A DNA stretch of 64,000 bases from Nocardia sp. NBC_01503 (GTDB lineage: Bacteria > Actinomycetota > Actinomycetes > Mycobacteriales > Mycobacteriaceae), in contig NZ_CP109596.1 in assembly GCF_036327755.1 (NCBI RefSeq), forward strand, positions 4,650,001 to 4,714,000. The letters are read 5' to 3'. The translations under genes and the position numbers were made by a program. Position 1 is the stretch's first letter. The number at the start of each line of letters is the position of its first letter. The notes beneath the pieces were generated by a model, which was given only the letters and a program-made list of their open reading frames with translations, made no database searches and had not been told where the DNA came from. Shown here piece after piece: positions 15,464 to 23,808 of the stretch.

Positions 15464-16435
15464 TCACGCCTCGGCCTCCATCTGCGCGATCCACGCCGCT
15501 CGCTGCTCGGCGTTGTCGGCTTCGGGTGCGGGCTGTTCGGGCGCAGGGTGCTCCTGGTCGGGGTGCGTCATCTCCGACTGCTCGGCGTCGGCGTGCGCGG
15601 TCGTACCGGGCTCGGCCTGGGTGTGTGCCTGTGCGAAATGGGCCTGTGCGGCCGAATGCTGCTGATCGGCTTGCTGCGTCACACGGGGTTTGGCCTGGCC
15701 GTTCGAACCCGCGGTGGCCGTGGCATCGTGCCGGGGTACGAGTTCCTCGATCGCGGCCTCCAGACGCGCGATCCGATTACCGAGTTCACCGAATCGGCGC
15801 GCACTCTCACGCTGCCACTGACTGGCCTCGGCACCACCGGACGGCGCGGCCTCGGTCGTGGTCAATTGCTGGCGATGCTGGGCCACCCGGTATTCACTGC
15901 CCGCTGCCGCATACCTGGCACGCGCGGCGCCCGCATCCTCAACCTGCTCGAACATGTTGCGAGGCAACGGTTTCGAAGAGTCATGGTCGACCGCATCGAG
16001 GGTCTGGACCACCTGCCCGCGTTGTTCGGGGGTCAGGGTGGTGTCGTGGATGGTGTGCTCGATGCTGGCCCGCAACCCCTTCAGGTAGGCGGCGGATTGG
16101 GCTTGTTCCTGTGGGCTGGCTCCGGCCGTGGCCCGCGCGGCGGCGGCTTTGGCTTCGCGCTGGTAGTCCTGGGCGCGGGCCTGATACCACTGCCGGGTTG
16201 TTTGAGCCTGGTAGTCATAGATTTTCTGGGCGTCGCGGGCCTCGGTGTGCAGTTGGGCGCGCTGCTGGCGGGTCAGTTTCACCGACCCGTCGGCGGTGGC
16301 CTTCTGGAGCTGCTGCAACACCTGCAACAGCAGCGCCATCATCTGCGGCCAACTGCGGGCCACCTCATCGGACTCTCGCCCCGAGGTGGGGATGTGGTCA
16401 CTGCTGAAAATGGCGGATCGTTCTTTGCCGGGCAT
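15464..16435 (-). CDS. Coiled-coil protein of the conjugative operon
   Basis: 323 aa, soluble, Gln/Ala/Glu-rich. A long helical stretch (about residues 30-200: ALLLQVLQQLQKATADGSVK, TRQQRAQLHTEARDAQKIYD) is followed by a second heptad segment (RFGELGNRIARLEAAIEELV, about 215-235) and a disordered Gln/Ala/Pro tail. I do not recognise a family. By position, next to SSB and the FtsK-like ATPase, it may be an accessory of DNA processing or transfer. Confidence 0.6.
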   Translation of the reverse strand: MPGKERSAIFSSDHIPTSGRESDEVARSWPQMMALLLQVLQQLQKATADGSVKLTRQQRAQLHTEARDAQKIYDYQAQTTRQWYQARAQDYQREAKAAAARATAGASPQEQAQSAAYLKGLRASIEHTIHDTTLTPEQRGQVVQTLDAVDHDSSKPLPRNMFEQVEDAGAARARYAAAGSEYRVAQHRQQLTTTEAAPSGGAEASQWQRESARRFGELGNRIARLEAAIEELVPRHDATATAGSNGQAKPRVTQQADQQHSAAQAHFAQAHTQAEPGTTAHADAEQSEMTHPDQEHPAPEQPAPEADNAEQRAAWIAQMEAEA

Positions 16436-16462
16436 AGGAATTCAGTCCTTCCTGGGAGGGGA

Positions 16463-16894
16463 TTAAGTGGTGACGGTGTCGTCGCGGTCGCGGGTGGCTC
16501 GCCACGCGCGCCAGTGGGCACGAACCGGGCGGGAATGGGCGAACATGAACCGGGACACCGATTGACCTGAGGCCGTGGCGAATTCACATGTCGCGTGGAA
16601 TGCGGTGGACCAGTCAGGACGGCTCAGACTGATCCAGACGCCGTAACCGATCCAGCCCACCAGCCAAAAGCGCAAAGGGATGGTCGCGGCGGCCGGGGCG
16701 CCGGAAGCGGCGGTCAGCCACATCAGCACACTGACGACGATCAGCGTGATTACGGCGGCGCGAGCTCGCAGGAGAATGCGACGGGCGCGGATGGTCCATT
16801 TTGGGCGGACGATCTGGGTGGGGTCGATGCCGGAGGACTCCATGAGCGCTTGAAGCTCACCGTCCCAATCGATTTCGCGGCCGTTGCCGTTCAT
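16463..16894 (-). CDS. Small membrane protein of the conjugative operon
   Basis: 143 aa from ATG 16894, overlapping the upstream stop (ATGA). Two membrane segments (about residues 45-65, AAVITLIVVSVLMWLTAASG, and 70-90, IPLRFWLVGWIGYGVWISL) follow an N-terminal soluble region. Comparable small membrane proteins flank the spread or transfer genes in actinomycete elements. No family assigned. Confidence 0.6.
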   Translation of the reverse strand: MNGNGREIDWDGELQALMESSGIDPTQIVRPKWTIRARRILLRARAAVITLIVVSVLMWLTAASGAPAAATIPLRFWLVGWIGYGVWISLSRPDWSTAFHATCEFATASGQSVSRFMFAHSRPVRAHWRAWRATRDRDDTVTT

Positions 16895-17799
16895 GCGTGC
16901 ACTCCATTCGTGTCGTGGTTGTGGTGGTGGGTGTCCAGGGCGGCCAACCACTCGGCGGCCAGGGTGTCCGCGCGGTCATCGCCCGAGAGGTCGGTGTCCT
17001 CGCCGGTGGACAGGTAGCGGCGGACAGTGCGTTTGCTGACCCCGAGCTCGACCGCGATGCGGCCATGGGTCCAGTTCTGGGCGTGCAACTCCCGTGCCCG
17101 CTGGCGGCGGGTATCCGCCCCGATGTCCACCCCTTCGGCGGTCATGTCCGCCTGCACGGCCGGGGTATCCGCCTCTTCGGGGAGGGTGTCCACCTGTGCG
17201 GCAATACCTTCGGAGTCATGTCCGGACACCCCGGACACCGTGCCGACCGCGCGGACACCCAGGGGTGCGGCGGGTTCCACCTGAATCGCGAGCGGAACCT
17301 CGCGAGCACTCACCGATTTCGGTTCACCTGTGCGCGCCGCCCGCGCGGGAACCGCGCGATCGGGAACGATGCGGTCGCTGTCGGTGCTCATCGACATCAG
17401 CGCGAACCCGCACACCACCATCAGCCCGTCTAGGGTGAGTGGTCCGAATTCGGCGGCCGGATGCCCGTATCCCCAGGCCACCAGCACATCTCGCACATGG
17501 CTGTAGGAAATGACCGCTGACCCGAACGCCACCGCTCCGGCGCCGCCGTAGCGAGCCGCACCCCACATTCGCCCACCCCGCCACTGCGCCCGGGAGAGCA
17601 CCTCGACACTGAGCAGCAGGCCGATCGGCCAGACCGCGGCACCGATTTGGGGTGCGATGCCGGGTGTCCACCCGGACGGCATGTGTGCGGCGGGTAGCCA
17701 GGTGTGCAGGACATTGGCCGCGATCGAGGTCAGCGAGCCGAACACGAATCCGGTCCAGGAGACCAGGCGTCCGCGTACTGGCGGGGTGATGGTGCTCAT
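16891..17799 (-). CDS. SpdB-like (DUF2637) membrane protein with C-terminal HTH
   Basis: 302 aa. The N-terminal half has four membrane segments in the DUF2637 pattern (TGFVFGSLTSIAANVLHTWL, APQIGAAVWPIGLLLSVEVL, then VAFGSAVISYSHVRD and LTLDGLMVVCGFALMSMST). This family includes the plasmid spread proteins of actinomycete conjugative plasmids. The C-terminus carries a helix-turn-helix (QNWTHGRIAVELGVSKRTVRRYL, in two parts), so the protein could link membrane and DNA. Coupled by ATGA overlaps on both sides. It probably acts in intermycelial spread or transfer. Confidence 0.78.
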   Translation of the reverse strand: MSTITPPVRGRLVSWTGFVFGSLTSIAANVLHTWLPAAHMPSGWTPGIAPQIGAAVWPIGLLLSVEVLSRAQWRGGRMWGAARYGGAGAVAFGSAVISYSHVRDVLVAWGYGHPAAEFGPLTLDGLMVVCGFALMSMSTDSDRIVPDRAVPARAARTGEPKSVSAREVPLAIQVEPAAPLGVRAVGTVSGVSGHDSEGIAAQVDTLPEEADTPAVQADMTAEGVDIGADTRRQRARELHAQNWTHGRIAVELGVSKRTVRRYLSTGEDTDLSGDDRADTLAAEWLAALDTHHHNHDTNGVHA

Positions 17800-17969
17800 C
17801 GTGTCCGCCCTTTGTCCTCGGTGCTGTCCGCGTGAATGGTGGTGTCCGCCTTGCTGTCCGGGGTGTCCGGCCGCGTGGCGACCGGGTGTCCGGGGTGGTC
17901 ACCGGTGCGTGTGTGGTGTCCGCTTTGGCTGGCCACATAAGCGGCGATCGGGCGTAGGTAGTCGGTCAT
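17796..17969 (-). CDS. Small hydrophilic protein between the translocase and SpdB-like genes
   Basis: A 57-aa frame from ATG 17969 (ATGA overlap with the FtsK-like stop) to TGA 17798-17796 (ATGA overlap with the SpdB-like start). It begins MTDYLRPIAAYVASQSG and continues with a His/Asp/Thr-rich tail (HPVATRPDTPDSKADTTIHA). Overlaps at both ends strongly suggest it is translated as part of the coupled operon. Function unknown; the reading frame contains no recognised motif. Confidence 0.6.
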   Translation of the reverse strand: MTDYLRPIAAYVASQSGHHTRTGDHPGHPVATRPDTPDSKADTTIHADSTEDKGRTR

Positions 17970-20047
17970 GCCGCTTCACCGCCCTCGTTGCCGTCCAAGC
18001 CCAGATCGGCCTGGCGGGCACGTCCGGAGTCCAGATCCCGCACCCTGGCCAGTGGCACGCGGGCCACAGTGTCGGCGGCCCAGCGCTCCGCGTACGGGTC
18101 TGTGGGAAGTTCGGTCACCTCGTCCAGGTCGACCGGGACCACGTGTCCCCATTGGGCTTTGAGCGCGTGCACCCACACCACGTCCCCGGTCTTGAATTCC
18201 GCGAGCCGGTTCGGGTCGATGAAGAAGGTTTCGCGATTGCCGAGGGTGCCTTCGTCGCCGACTTTGCCGTCCTTCGCGCGGCGGGTGTTCTCGGTGACCG
18301 GGCGTGACCCGAATACTTCGCTGACCTTTCCCGCGCCTTCCAAGGCCATCAGTAGTGCACCCGAGGGGCACGATTCGAGGAGGCGGCGGCGCTCGTCCGG
18401 GGTTTGCCCGAGCCCGTACTGGTTCTGGGCGGCGAAGAACGCCACCACACCCATACCGAGCAGTCGTTCGGCGATGGTGAATTGGTTGATGCCGCCGGTC
18501 TTGTCCGCCACCGCCGACATCTCATCGATGATCAAAATGATCTGCCGGTCATGCTCGCCACACGCGAACTGCGAGATGAGTGTGGTGAGCGCGGCGACCT
18601 GGGCGCGGGCGTTCTCCCCGCGGACGGTGCCGGGCACGGTGGCGTAGATGACATCGAAGCTGTTCAGGGGGCGGCCGCCGTCGAAGCCCTCACCGATCGC
18701 GGCGAAGATGTTGCGGAACTTGCCCGACACGTCCCCGATCGCTGGCGGCTTGTTCAACTCCAGCGCATCGATCTCGTTGCAGATCGCCTCGTCGTGTGCC
18801 CAGCCGACCTCTTTGAGCCAGGTCACCGAAAGCCGTTCCAGGAACTCCTTTTTCGAGCGTGGCGGCCCGCACGGCGCGGTGACCGCGAGCTTGGTCACCC
18901 GGATACGGTTCTGCTTGAAATGCTCGGACCCGGCCTCGGTGGACTGCACCGGGTTGATCATCGATTCCAACGTCGCGCACATGTCATCGACGTTCATCGA
19001 CCACAAATCGAGACGATTGGTGATGGGCCACAACGCGATATGCCTCGGATTCACCCCCAGCCGCGCGGCGATCTTCACCACCTGACGACCGGTCGCGAGA
19101 CCGGGTTTGCCGCCCTTGCAGTCCACGAAGATCAGCAGCGGACGCTTCTCCCCGGTTCGCACATACCGATGCCAGTACGCCTCGAATAGCCCAGTGCCCA
19201 GCCGCACAAGCATGGTGGTCTTGCCTGCCTTTTGCGACTTGCCCAAGATCACCATGTGTCCAAGACCATCGATCGGAAGCTCCAGCTTCGAAGTCCTGCG
19301 ATCGGTCATCTGGATCAGCGCGCTGGACTGGGTCGCGTCGGTGCGTTCGGACAACGGCCCGAGCACCACGCGGGCTTTGAGCCAGCCGGTCACCAGTGGC
19401 GCCCCGTACTTCGCGGCCCGGCGCGCGGCGGCGGCCTTGCCCATCTGCTGACGGCGTTGCAAACGTCGTGTCTTCCACGGTGACCCGATGCCCTCAGTGC
19501 CAAGGCGGGACAGGAACCGCGCCCGATAAATTGCCGCACCGCACCAGGCGAAGGGCAAAGCGCCGGCAGTCATCGCCACCAACGCGCCCGAGCCAGGACC
19601 GGAGTGGACCAGCACCGTGGTGCCCTGCCACCACAAAACCAGCGGTGCGAACCACGAATTCGCTACCCACATCGCACCCAGTACGAGAATCAGCGATCCG
19701 AGTGCATAGTTACGAACCTGCCGGGCCTCCCAACGACGTTTGGCCGCAACCACATTCAGCGCGAGCAGTAGGGCGATCGCAAACACGATGCCTAGCAGGG
19801 CAGTACCCACTACCGCGAGTACCTCGCCAACACTGGAGATGTGCAGACTCCAGTTCGGGACGTGCCAGCCACTGGGCAGGGTCGGGTTCTCGAACCGCTC
19901 TGGCGACGGTGCCTGCGTCGTTGCAGAGGTCACCGGTCCGGGCGACGGTGGCACTACTTCGGGGATTGGAGTGGTCGAGACCGTCGGCACGGGCGTGGTG
20001 GTGGGTCCGCAGTCCTCGGGCGTGATCATCGGAACGCATCCGGACAT
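17966..20047 (-). CDS. FtsK/SpoIIIE-like DNA translocase of the conjugative element
   Basis: 693 aa. The N-terminal ~55 residues are Pro/Thr-rich. Membrane segments follow at about 75-98 (VLAVVGTALLGIVFAIALLL) and 113-160 (a hairpin of two). The ATPase domain has Walker A LGKSQKAGKTTM (about 268-279) and Walker B QIILIIDEMS (about 503-512). Actinomycete conjugation uses a single FtsK-like pump to move double-stranded DNA (TraB/TraSA type); this gene is the obvious candidate. It lacks a recognisable gamma domain at the C-terminus. It is the central gene of the operon, coupled downstream by overlap. Confidence 0.85.
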   Translation of the reverse strand: MSGCVPMITPEDCGPTTTPVPTVSTTPIPEVVPPSPGPVTSATTQAPSPERFENPTLPSGWHVPNWSLHISSVGEVLAVVGTALLGIVFAIALLLALNVVAAKRRWEARQVRNYALGSLILVLGAMWVANSWFAPLVLWWQGTTVLVHSGPGSGALVAMTAGALPFAWCGAAIYRARFLSRLGTEGIGSPWKTRRLQRRQQMGKAAAARRAAKYGAPLVTGWLKARVVLGPLSERTDATQSSALIQMTDRRTSKLELPIDGLGHMVILGKSQKAGKTTMLVRLGTGLFEAYWHRYVRTGEKRPLLIFVDCKGGKPGLATGRQVVKIAARLGVNPRHIALWPITNRLDLWSMNVDDMCATLESMINPVQSTEAGSEHFKQNRIRVTKLAVTAPCGPPRSKKEFLERLSVTWLKEVGWAHDEAICNEIDALELNKPPAIGDVSGKFRNIFAAIGEGFDGGRPLNSFDVIYATVPGTVRGENARAQVAALTTLISQFACGEHDRQIILIIDEMSAVADKTGGINQFTIAERLLGMGVVAFFAAQNQYGLGQTPDERRRLLESCPSGALLMALEGAGKVSEVFGSRPVTENTRRAKDGKVGDEGTLGNRETFFIDPNRLAEFKTGDVVWVHALKAQWGHVVPVDLDEVTELPTDPYAERWAADTVARVPLARVRDLDSGRARQADLGLDGNEGGEAA

Positions 20048-20049
20048 GA

Positions 20050-20793
20050 TCAGATCACCCCCTTCCTGGTCAAAGTGGTGTCTAGGTCATGGATTTCGAG
20101 ATTCGCCAGACTCTCCACACCGCGCTTATGAGCCAGGCGCGCCGCGGTGTCCTCGACCGCGCGGAACAAACTCGCACCGCGCACGAAGTACAGAACCCCG
20201 GCAAGGCCGTGGCGCTCGGCGGTGTCCAACGCGGCGGTCATCGCCCGCAGCAAGCGGCCGTCACCGAACTTGCGGGACAGCTCGACCTCGATCGCCCACA
20301 CCCTGTCCGGATCGGTGAAGTCCCGGAACCAGGCGTCATGAATACGGTCGGTCGGCTCGGTGCCGGTCGCTTTGATCCGGCGCCGCAGCAGCCGTTCGCT
20401 GGTCCACACCTCCGGGTTGGTATCGAGCCCGGTCAACGCGAGACGCAACTCCGTGATCGCGGTCAAATGTGCGGCCGTCGACGCCTTCGGCAGCCACTCG
20501 CCCGGATCGAATTCGAGTTAACCCCAATTGGTTTCACGGTTCAGGAAGAACCACAGCGGCCCATGCGGCACCGTGCCAGGCTCATCGAAATTGCTCGAAT
20601 GCCGCCACGGACCGGGCGACCCGTAATCCACGCGGGTCACGTGCGCCCGTCCGGCCTTCTTCGATCGGTTCGCGAGCTTGTACGCCGCCCTCGCACCTTT
20701 ACCCACGAAACTCGCGGCCTTGGCGAGAGAGTCGAACGACAGCGCGTACTGCTGAGCGGTGAGCTCTTCGAGCCGGGTCTCCCACGGCTGCAA
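20050..20793 (-). pseudogene. Replication-relaxation-like protein split by an in-frame ochre stop
   Basis: From TTG 20793 (AGGAG 9 nt upstream) the frame encodes a winged-helix-like region (RLEELTAQQYALSFDSLAKA) and reaches PHGPLWFFLNRETNWG, then TAA at 20518-20520. The same frame continues with LEFDPGEWLPKASTAAHLTA and, from TTG 20466, a domain with VWAIEVELSRKFGDGRLLRA and GVLYFVRG. Together the halves match the layout of actinobacterial replication-relaxation family proteins (HTH, LWxLTREG-like strand, then a nuclease-like EVELxRK core). One base change would explain the break. Separate translation of both halves is possible. Confidence 0.65.
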
Positions 20794-21041
20794 CCGAATT
20801 TCACTCCTGGGGCCGCCACCTCACGCGGGCAATCCGACGGCCACAACGCCACATTCGCGGTACCGGGAGCCGGGCAAACGACCACCGTGGTCGGCAACGC
20901 GGAGCGACTACCGAACAGCAGCACCCCGAGATACACGCCCACCGCGAACACGAACGCCAGCAGAAACAGGCCCGCGAGCATGGGCGCCGACATGGGCACA
21001 GCCGTCCGGCCGCGCGCATCACTTACGAAGTAGTCATTCAT
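20637..21041 (-). CDS. Small membrane protein (C-terminal end uncertain)
   Basis: From ATG 21041 (ATGA overlap with the upstream small gene). The N-terminus is soluble, one membrane segment spans about residues 17-42 (MLAGLFLLAFVFAVGVYLGVL), and a short extracellular-type part follows (PTTVVVCPAPGTANVALWPSD). The open frame then runs about 157 bp into the next gene, and its last ~50 codons look non-coding, so a frameshift near 20800-20830 may have removed the natural stop. The membrane part is credible; the annotated end is not. Confidence 0.5.
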   Translation of the reverse strand: MNDYFVSDARGRTAVPMSAPMLAGLFLLAFVFAVGVYLGVLLFGSRSALPTTVVVCPAPGTANVALWPSDCPREVAAPGVKFGCSRGRPGSKSSPLSSTRCRSTLSPRPRVSWVKVRGRRTSSRTDRRRPDGRT

Positions 21042-21205
21042 CGCCGACCACCCCGCCGACGACGCTGGAACGGAGATGCCAAACTCCAGATCAGGCCAGC
21101 ACCACCGAAGATCAGCAGGGTGGTTAGCAGGAGCCCGGCGAGCGGAGGAGCGAGAATCGACAGGACAGCTACAGCGCCGAATATGAAGATGAGAGCTCGA
21201 ATCAT
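21038..21205 (-). CDS. Very small membrane protein, 55 aa
   Basis: ATG 21205 overlaps the upstream stop, and TGA 21040-21038 overlaps the next start (both ATGA). It encodes two hydrophobic stretches (MIRALIFIFGAVAVLSILAP and LAGLLLTTLLIFGGAGLIWS) and a basic tail (FQRRRRGGRR). The double overlap and clear membrane topology support a real gene. Function unknown; similar tiny membrane proteins occur beside transfer genes. Confidence 0.65.
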   Translation of the reverse strand: MIRALIFIFGAVAVLSILAPPLAGLLLTTLLIFGGAGLIWSLASPFQRRRRGGRR

Positions 21206-21492
21206 GCTGCATCACCGCCGTTGTGCTGATTGCGGAAGTTACGGCGACGCCTTGCCTGCGCCGATTTTCGGCTAAGTCGCAGGTAGTGCTCTTTCCGCGC
21301 GTGCTCGGCGCGAACTGCTCTTTCCTCCGGGCTGAGCAGCCCATCGGGGCCTACTGTTCGCTCGAACTTGTCGAGTAATGCCTTGCGCGCGTTGGCGGTT
21401 CGCGCCGCGCGGTCTTCGGTCTGTGCCCACGATGCGTGTGCTGCAATCCTCGCTTGCAACACACGATCGCCGTTGTTCTGAGTCACGCCCAT
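21202..21492 (-). CDS. Small basic helical protein, first gene of the leftward operon
   Basis: 96 aa, Ala/Arg-rich and helical (RVLQARIAAHASWAQTEDRA, ARTANARKALLDKFERTVG). Resembles small proteins at the head of conjugation operons in actinomycete elements, but I cannot name the family. It is divergent from the regulator gene at 21656, with two palindromes in between, so the whole leftward operon is likely controlled from this intergenic region. Confidence 0.6.
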   Translation of the reverse strand: MGVTQNNGDRVLQARIAAHASWAQTEDRAARTANARKALLDKFERTVGPDGLLSPEERAVRAEHARKEHYLRLSRKSAQARRRRNFRNQHNGGDAA

Positions 21493-21540
21493 CGCCTCCG
21501 ATCAGTTCTTTTGTTGATCTCCGAGCGAGCTGTGTACTCG

Positions 21541-21629
21541 CTTGTGTCACAAGGGAACTCGATGAGGCATGGACGACATCATTCGTGAAAGGGACTTTTT
21601 AGGACGTCCTTGTGGAGTAAAATCGTCCC
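21541..21629. promoter_or_regulatory. Divergent promoter region with palindromic operators
   Basis: CTTGTGTCACAAG (21541-21553) is a perfect palindrome about a central base. AGGACGTCCT (21601-21610) is a perfect 10-bp palindrome, flanked by GGGAC (21591-21595) and GTCCC (21625-21629), giving a second, larger symmetry. The region separates the leftward conjugation operon from the rightward HTH regulator/Nudix pair, so each palindrome may serve one promoter. The HTH protein at 21656 is the likely binder. Confidence 0.6.
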
Positions 21630-21655
21630 TAGAAATCCTCTATGGGGGTGAGGCA

Positions 21656-22414
21656 ATGCCGAACGACCGCCTACTTGAATCGTTGCTGCTCAACGGCTTT
21701 AGTCCAGCCACCGCAGCAGAGTCGATTGGTGTGGACGCAAAAACCGTGGAGCGGTGGATCAGTAAGGGGCGAACGCCGTTTCCGAAGCATCGCCGCGCAC
21801 TGGCCGCTCTCGTCCATGAGGCGGAAACTTATCTGTGGCCTGACGCGATCGATCCCGAACGACGCACCGAGATCGCCGAAGCCGAAGTGATCAAGATCTT
21901 CCCTCATCGGAGCCTGATTCCGGCGGATCTGTGGTCCCGTCTTCTGCGGGACAGTTCCGAGCGCATAGACATTCTGGTGCTTGCCGGACTATTCCTTGCC
22001 GAAGAGCCTACGTTCGCGAAGACCATCAAAACCAAAGTCAATCAGGGGCTTTCAGTGCGAATGCTTTTCGGTGATCCACTCGCGGATGAAGCAGTGAAGC
22101 GAAGTTCTGAGGAGAAGCTCGCGGTTGGCACAGTCCCGGCCCGAATCAAGAACGCACTTGCGCTTGTTGAACCCCTGACCAGTATCGAGGGCGTTGAGAT
22201 CAGGTTTCATGGCACCACCCTGTACAACTCGATCTTTCGATTCGATGATGAAATGATCGTGAATATGCACGTCTTCGGACAGCCCGGGGCCTACGCACCG
22301 GCAATGCACCTGCGTCGATTGCCCACGGGCGACCTGTTCGAGACGTATTTGAGTAGTTTCGAACACGTCTGGTCCATCTCCGACACCGCCGACTTCTCGA
22401 GGATCAGGGTATGA
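21656..22414 (+). CDS. HTH regulator with PLD-like C-terminal domain
   Basis: 252 aa from ATG 21656 (GGGGG upstream); a longer frame starts at 21569 but crosses the operator region. Residues 1-45 form an HTH (LLNGFSPATAAESIGVDAKT, VERWISKGRTPFPKHRRAL). The rest (about 80-250) has the alternating pattern of a phospholipase D-like domain (IDILVLAGLFLAEEP, LSVRMLFGDPLADEA, NSIFRFDDEMIVNMHVFG) without an obvious HxK catalytic motif, so it is probably a sensor. I associate it with the DUF5919-type regulators of actinobacterial elements. It overlaps the Nudix start by ATGA. Likely the switch that represses transfer genes. Confidence 0.68.
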   Translation: MPNDRLLESLLLNGFSPATAAESIGVDAKTVERWISKGRTPFPKHRRALAALVHEAETYLWPDAIDPERRTEIAEAEVIKIFPHRSLIPADLWSRLLRDSSERIDILVLAGLFLAEEPTFAKTIKTKVNQGLSVRMLFGDPLADEAVKRSSEEKLAVGTVPARIKNALALVEPLTSIEGVEIRFHGTTLYNSIFRFDDEMIVNMHVFGQPGAYAPAMHLRRLPTGDLFETYLSSFEHVWSISDTADFSRIRV

Positions 22415-22881
22415 GCCGCACCGACTTCTACCAGGACCCGAATGCTCCGAAGGCGAACAGCCTCAAGGTCGCCGTCAGTGCTGTAGTCCGCAACGACCAC
22501 GGGCAGATCTTGATGATCCTGCGCACGGACAACAACAAATGTTCAATCCCCGGTGGTGGCATGGAAGTTGGGGAAACTCCTGCTCAAGCGGTCGTTCGCG
22601 AGGTCAAGGAAGAAACCGGAATCGATATTGCGGTGACGGGTTTGGTTGGTGTCTTCTCCAACCCGGAGCACGTGATTGCCTACGAGGATGGCGAAGTCCG
22701 CCAGGAGTTCTCCATCTGCTTCACGGCGACGCCGGTCGGTGGTGATCTGCAAACGAGTTCGGAGTCGAAGGAAGTCGGCTGGATCGATCCGGAAGGTCTC
22801 GTCAACCTCGACATTCATCCGTCGATCTGGCTCCGCATCGAGCGTGGGCTCGAGGGCGTGCCAGAGCCGTATTACACGTGA
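22411..22881 (+). CDS. Nudix hydrolase, candidate transfer-immunity factor
   Basis: 156 aa, coupled to the HTH/PLD-like gene. A perfect Nudix box (Gx5Ex7REUxEExGU) is present at residues 49-71 as GGMEVGETPAQAVVREVKEE followed by TGI. The substrate is unknown. In the actinomycete element pSAM2, the Nudix protein Pif provides immunity against redundant transfer between cells carrying the element. The same setting here (regulator plus Nudix beside transfer genes) suggests an analogous role; that is inference from context. It is convergent with the HD-domain gene, overlapping by 10 bp. Confidence 0.85.
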   Translation: MSRTDFYQDPNAPKANSLKVAVSAVVRNDHGQILMILRTDNNKCSIPGGGMEVGETPAQAVVREVKEETGIDIAVTGLVGVFSNPEHVIAYEDGEVRQEFSICFTATPVGGDLQTSSESKEVGWIDPEGLVNLDIHPSIWLRIERGLEGVPEPYYT

Positions 22882-23420
22882 AGCCGATCAGCGAGTAGCT
22901 TCTCCGTCCGCCTGCCAGCTGCCAGCAGCTCTGCCGAAGCCTCGGTCACCGAACGTGCCACCACATGGTCAGGCCCGTAGCGCTCCAAAACTTCTTCGAT
23001 CCGGTCGCAGACGTCGGTGATCTCACCAGCTGGTGTTGTAGTCATGTCGGCCCACCACAAGGCATCTCGGACGGCCGAATGGTCGTCTGCCCACCGAATT
23101 TTCAGACCTCGGTGCCGGGCTTCAACGCAAGCGCACGAGTGATGCGCCACCAGAGCGATCAACCTCTCGGGCGCGCCCTGCTCTGCCAGAAATTCCGCGC
23201 CGTCTACCGGGTGAAATCCAGTTCGAGCCAAATGAGGCGCATATCCGACATCGTGTAACCATGCCGCGGCTACGAGCAAGTCCGGATCATCCACTACGCC
23301 ACTGGCATGCTCGGCCCGGCGGGCTACTCCCTGAGTGTGCTTCCATCGGCGTGGAAGGGTTTCGAGCTGCTCCCGCGCCGTATCGAACGCCCATCGTCGC
23401 AAATCAGAAGTCACGCTCAC
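22872..23420 (-). CDS. HD-domain phosphohydrolase-like protein
   Basis: 182 aa from GTG 23420 (the frame extends upstream but looks non-coding there). HD-type motifs occur in order: RRWKHTQGVARRAEHA (first His), VAAAWLHDVGYAPHLA (HD pair), GFHPVDGAEFL and IALVAHHSCACVEAR. These are the metal ligands of HD phosphohydrolases acting on nucleotides. It overlaps the Nudix gene tail to tail, and both proteins are predicted nucleotide-handling enzymes, which may be meaningful. Confidence 0.8.
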   Translation of the reverse strand: MSVTSDLRRWAFDTAREQLETLPRRWKHTQGVARRAEHASGVVDDPDLLVAAAWLHDVGYAPHLARTGFHPVDGAEFLAEQGAPERLIALVAHHSCACVEARHRGLKIRWADDHSAVRDALWWADMTTTPAGEITDVCDRIEEVLERYGPDHVVARSVTEASAELLAAGRRTEKLLADRLHV

Positions 23421-23808
23421 ACGGTAGTGGTGAACCGGCAGCCTCGACCACCCCTCACAAGGGCGGCAGCTGGTCGTTGTCCTCTGGCCAATGATCTTTG
23501 AGCACACTGGCCGCTGTTCGTTGCCTACGATGTGTCGCCTACGTCGGCGCTCCTCCAGGTGCCGAACCACGATCCTCCGACAGGACAGCGAGACCAAGTT
23601 CGCTCCTTGCTGCGGCTACGAATATGTCCTGCGCAGCCCAGAGCTCTTTGAACAACTCGGAAGGTATTTCGCTTGCGCCAGATGCCCCTCGTGCCGCAGC
23701 AACTTGACGGGCGGCCGTAAGTACTCGGAGGCCCGCGCTCGCTGTCTCCTCCGACTCGTAGGTAAGCCTTGCTGCGGAATTTTTCAAGGTGGATGAGTCC
23801 AGCGGGTG

